A program made the translations under genes and the position numbers. Source: Promethearchaeota archaeon (GTDB lineage Archaea > Asgardarchaeota > Lokiarchaeia > Sigyniarchaeales > SOKP01). Taken from it: 18,298 nt of DNA. Within the stretch, counting starts at the first letter, position 1; each line of letters starts with the position of its first letter. The notes beneath the pieces were generated by a model. That model saw only the letters and a list, made by a program, of their open reading frames with translations, ran no database searches and was not told where the DNA came from. The stretch spans positions 1 through 18,298 of the forward strand of contig JAHLWE010000522.1 in NCBI GenBank assembly GCA_019058135.1, given 5' to 3'. Of this stretch, positions 15,401 to 18,298 are shown piece by piece.

Positions 15401-16165
15401 TTATAAAATATGATTTTTTTCAAGAATCCAACTATCTAGAAGGAACTCCTGTTGATTTGAATTTTGTTTGGGATCGAACTCACAGTGAATTGTACTTTTA
15501 GGAAACCAAACTTCAGAACCATTCCCAAATATAAGAAGGACTGCTTTATCTGTCAATTTTTTAATTCTTGCTTTTATTATTTGTTTAGAATTATTTTTTA
15601 TTTTATTATTTTGAACATTATTTGTGTATCGTTCGATAATATCCTTCTTGTCTTCGATATTACTAAAATCATTAATATTTTCAAAGAAAGATTCGCTTTC
15701 AAAAGATTCAAGATAATTTTCAGAATTCTTAGCTGATGATTCTTTTTTGTTAAAAGTTGTATTTCCAGAAGTTGCAAATGAAATTTTTTCTTTTATTAAA
15801 TGTTCAATTAATAACTTTAAAAATTCGGTTTGTGGAAATTTTAAACTTTTTGCATATTCATCAACTCTAATCCATAATAATTCATTCTTTTCATCCCAAT
15901 TCAGGTTTATTGAAGTTTTCTCTTCTTTAAATGAATGAAAACCACTCCATTTAGGAAGTTTCCTATAAAGTACGCTTAGAATTGTAATCATTTCTTCGAT
16001 TGAGATTTTTATTGTCTTTCCTTCTCCCTTTGATGGTTTTTCCCATTCATTATTAGCCTTTTTCTTCAGAAACTTAAGAAATATAAATGGATCTGTTTTT
16101 GATCTACTAGATAAAATCATTCCAACTTTTTGACCAAAAAAACTTTTATTGTGAATATCCGTCAT
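15401..16165 (-). CDS. Uncharacterised protein, possible PC4/Whirly-like ssDNA-binding domain
   Basis: This 254-residue protein has two ordered parts joined by an acidic, Ser/Asn-rich linker (about 130-195). The N-terminal part (about 10-125) has strands around FIFLKFLKK, a Trp-Glu pair, then TIKISIEEMITILSVL, a second strand set (SINLNWDEKNELLWIRV) and a long helix (TEFLKLLIEHLI). That order of strands, IxISxxE helix and further strands resembles PC4/Whirly-like single-strand DNA-binding proteins of archaea. The C-terminal part (about 198-254) carries KAVLLIFGNGSEVWFPKSTI and ends in SWILEKNHIL, like small beta modules appended to other proteins. ATG 16165 is preceded by GAGGAT (16175-16180) at good Shine-Dalgarno spacing. 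It is the first gene downstream of the 23S rRNA on the same strand. Function is not established. Confidence 0.6.
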   Translation of the reverse strand: MTDIHNKSFFGQKVGMILSSRSKTDPFIFLKFLKKKANNEWEKPSKGEGKTIKISIEEMITILSVLYRKLPKWSGFHSFKEEKTSINLNWDEKNELLWIRVDEYAKSLKFPQTEFLKLLIEHLIKEKISFATSGNTTFNKKESSAKNSENYLESFESESFFENINDFSNIEDKKDIIERYTNNVQNNKIKNNSKQIIKARIKKLTDKAVLLIFGNGSEVWFPKSTIHCEFDPKQNSNQQEFLLDSWILEKNHIL

Positions 16166-16474
16166 AAAAATAAAATCCTCATTTATTTCTTATTTTTATT
16201 ATTATATTATTAAAAAGTCCCCAAAAGATTAGTGTAAAAGTATTTTGTCGGTTTGTATTTATGATATTACTTAAAAATTTTTGACGTTTTCCTGAAATTT
16301 ATTATTTAGAAAACTGATTTTGGGATTTTAATTAAATTTTTCTGAAAATTGATAATAATTGAATTAAAAAAATAGAAATAAAAAAAAAATTTAGGAATAT
16401 ATTCTCCCAACAGAAACGTCTTTAAACCATTTCCAATCCTAAATATTCTAAGCCTAAATCTATAATCCACTTTT
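16166..16474. other. Spacer downstream of 23S rRNA
   Basis: This AT-rich stretch of about 309 bp between the 23S 3' end and the next gene holds no recognisable 5S rRNA or tRNA on either strand. It must contain the 23S 3' processing site and the promoter and Shine-Dalgarno of the downstream gene. The edge next to 23S is approximate. Confidence 0.5.
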
Positions 16475-16669
16475 CATATCCACACACTCGAGCGATTGAG
16501 AACGGCGGGCTGAAAGGGTCGCCCGTAAGCTTCCCTCTTACACCCCCAGTCTCACCAACCCTGTCTTTTACAGGAGCTCTCGTCCCCCTTCCGCGGTGCA
16601 CGTCACCGCACCCCGCTCATCATCGATATGATATCTGCGAAGAGGGAATGGGAGATTATTTTCTGGTTG

Positions 16670-16701
<32 letters not shown>

Positions 16702-16827
16702 TCTTGGCGCGTGGCTGCCCGGCGATGCCTTGTCAGACAACCGGTAAACTAGAGGCGCCGGCCTCATGTTCCTCTCGTACTGGTGAGACCTTACCATCAA
16801 TCTCCCAACATACCTGTCAGATAGAAT

Positions 16828-16870
<43 letters not shown>

Positions 16871-17503
16871 TTAATGGGCGAACAGCCCCACCCTTGGAGG
16901 TTATGTGCGCCTCCAGGATAGGAAGAGCCGACATCGAGGAAGCAAGCCGCGAGGTCGATAGGGACTCTTACTCGCGACAACTCTGTTACCCCCGGGGTAA
17001 CTTTTCTATCACCTCAGCTAGCCACAAAAACCTATACTGAGGATCGCTAGACCAGGCGTTAGCCTCAGGATTCCTCGCTTTGCAGAATCCTGTCAGGCCA
17101 GCTTTTGCTCTTATACTCTACAACGGATTTCTGTCCCGTTTGAGCTGACCTTTGGATACTCTAGATATCTTTTCTAGAGTGAGCCGCCCCAGCCAAACTG
17201 CCCGCCTGCGGTTGTTCAACGCATAAAGCGCCGTTAGTGTTTTAAAATAAAAAAGTCGGTGTTCCATTGTTGCATTCCCACCAACCGGAGTTGATGGTTC
17301 GACGCTCCCGACTACACTCTGTATCTTATTCCAAAACACAACAACAGGTTGCAGTAAAGCTCCACGGGGTCTTCTCGTCCCGACAGGTATCTCTGGACTG
17401 TTCTCCAGAGTGTGATTTCATTCGTCAGAAGGCTGGGACAGTGGGGAGAACGTTGGACCCTTCATGCACGTCTAAACTTACTAGACAAGGCGTTTGGCTA
17501 CCT

Positions 17504-17534
17504 TTCCCCTTCCTTAACGAGATCGTTAAGGAAT
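17504..17534 (-). other. 31-nt BHB mini-intron in 23S helix 69 region
   Basis: Archaeal 23S normally reads CTCTCTTAAGGTAGCC here. In this gene, 31 nt separate CTCTCTTA from AGGTAGCC. The insertion contains a perfect 11-bp inverted repeat (17510-17520 with 17523-17533). A central 4-bp helix forms between CUCU (17540-17537) and GGGG (17509-17506, two G-U pairs), flanked by bulges UAA (17536-17534) and AAA (17505-17503). Cutting after the second base of both bulges restores the conserved sequence. The site corresponds to about E. coli 1927/1928. The insertion is too short for a homing endonuclease gene. Confidence 0.85.
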
Positions 17535-17831
17535 TAAGAGAGTTATAGTTACTCCCGGCGTTTAGCAGGACTTACTCGCGTTGGACCGCGGATTGATCAT
17601 ACTGCCACTGGCCAGGTTTCAGTTTCTGTAAACACACTTTCGCGATATCAGAAACCTATGTTTTTATTAAACAGTCGTCCCCCCCTAGTCACTGCGACTT
17701 AAAGATCCCTACACACTAATGCATGCAGAAATTTTCAAGCAAGCCTTATCCCAAAGTTACGGCTCTAATTTGCCGATTTCCCTAGCCTCCTTTACTCGAA
17801 CACGCCTTAGGCTACTCACCTTGGGGCACCT

Positions 17832-17861
17832 ATCGACAGTACTTCGAATTTCGTAGTACTA
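17832..17861 (-). other. 30-nt BHB mini-intron in 23S, within CCGACACAGGTG
   Basis: The widely conserved CCGACACAGGTG is split into CCGACAC (ending at 17862) and AGGTG (starting at 17831). The insertion forms a hairpin: AGTACT 17860-17855 with AGTACT 17843-17838, extended by CGA/TCG around a three-base loop. A perfect 4-bp central helix, CGAC (17867-17864) with GTCG (17837-17834), is flanked by bulges ACT (17863-17861) and ATA (17833-17831). Cutting after the second base of each bulge restores the conserved sequence. The outer helix is weak. It has no coding capacity. Confidence 0.85.
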
Positions 17862-18298
17862 GTGTCGGTTCTGGGTACGGACACGGCGTTCCTTGAATTT
17901 TGCCTTTTCATTGAATCCCAGGATCAGCAGAACCCTCCACATTTGGAAGGCTATTCATGCTTTCTGGTGGGTCTCAAATTTACTCTACTCGCCACCATTA
18001 TACATTTAAATAGAGAGATGTACGACAACTCTACTCCACCTACCTAAAACTGTCAACAAAATTCCGTGCGTTACCGCAAAACGTAGCGCCGTGGTACAGG
18101 AATATAAACCTGTTTCTCTTTCGCGCAGAACATTTAAGAATGCACTTAGGACCGACTAACTCTTCGCTGACGACGCATTGCGAAGAAACCCTTGCCCTTT
18201 CGGCGGATGGGATTCTAACCCATCTATGCTATTACTATCGCCAGGATTTGCACTCCGGAACGGTCCACTGGAAGTCACCCCCCAGCTTCCGCCCGAAC

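Overview
The window is AT-rich archaeal DNA, most likely from an Asgard archaeon (Lokiarchaeia-like, inferred from gene content and base composition only). The archaeal markers are both subunits of DNA polymerase D, Orc1/Cdc6, CDP-archaeol synthase, an archaeal NusA, an archaeal-type 23S rRNA and RNA genes with bulge-helix-bulge (BHB) introns. A Rab/Ras-like small GTPase directly behind a Roadblock/LC7 protein points to Asgard.

Layout. 1-2031 holds a partial thiamine-phosphate kinase gene (minus), an intron-containing tRNA-Thr(CGU) (plus) and the Roadblock-GTPase pair (minus). 2244-2356 is a class II tRNA, probably Leu, with extra sequence in its D-arm. 2427-4826 is a glycyl radical enzyme (minus) without a visible activase. 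5018-12703 is a replication block: PolD large subunit DP2 (minus) and PolD small subunit DP1 (plus) diverge from a shared intergenic region; DP1 is followed by a winged-helix/SWIM-like protein, and Orc1/Cdc6 converges on it. The 452-bp gap after orc1 carries an inverted pair of ORB-like boxes and is a candidate replication origin. 13156-16165 holds CDP-archaeol synthase (plus) and three minus-strand genes: a NusA-like KH protein, a conserved protein of unknown function and a possible ssDNA-binding protein. From about 16475 to the window end lies the 3' part of 23S rRNA (minus).

The most striking content is in the RNA genes. The 23S gene is broken at two otherwise conserved places by insertions of 31 and 30 nt. 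Each folds into a BHB motif, and cutting after the second base of each three-base bulge restores the conserved rRNA sequence. One lies at the 3' side of helix 69, inside the sequence known as the I-PpoI target. The tRNA-Thr intron obeys the same geometry and sits at the unusual position 32/33. All three are too small to encode a homing endonuclease. Other points of interest are the Rab-like GTPase with no ATG, GTG or TTG before its P-loop, the origin-like ORB pair overlapping the orc1 promoter, a substituted metal-site motif in DP1, and an uncharacterised gene directly behind DP1.
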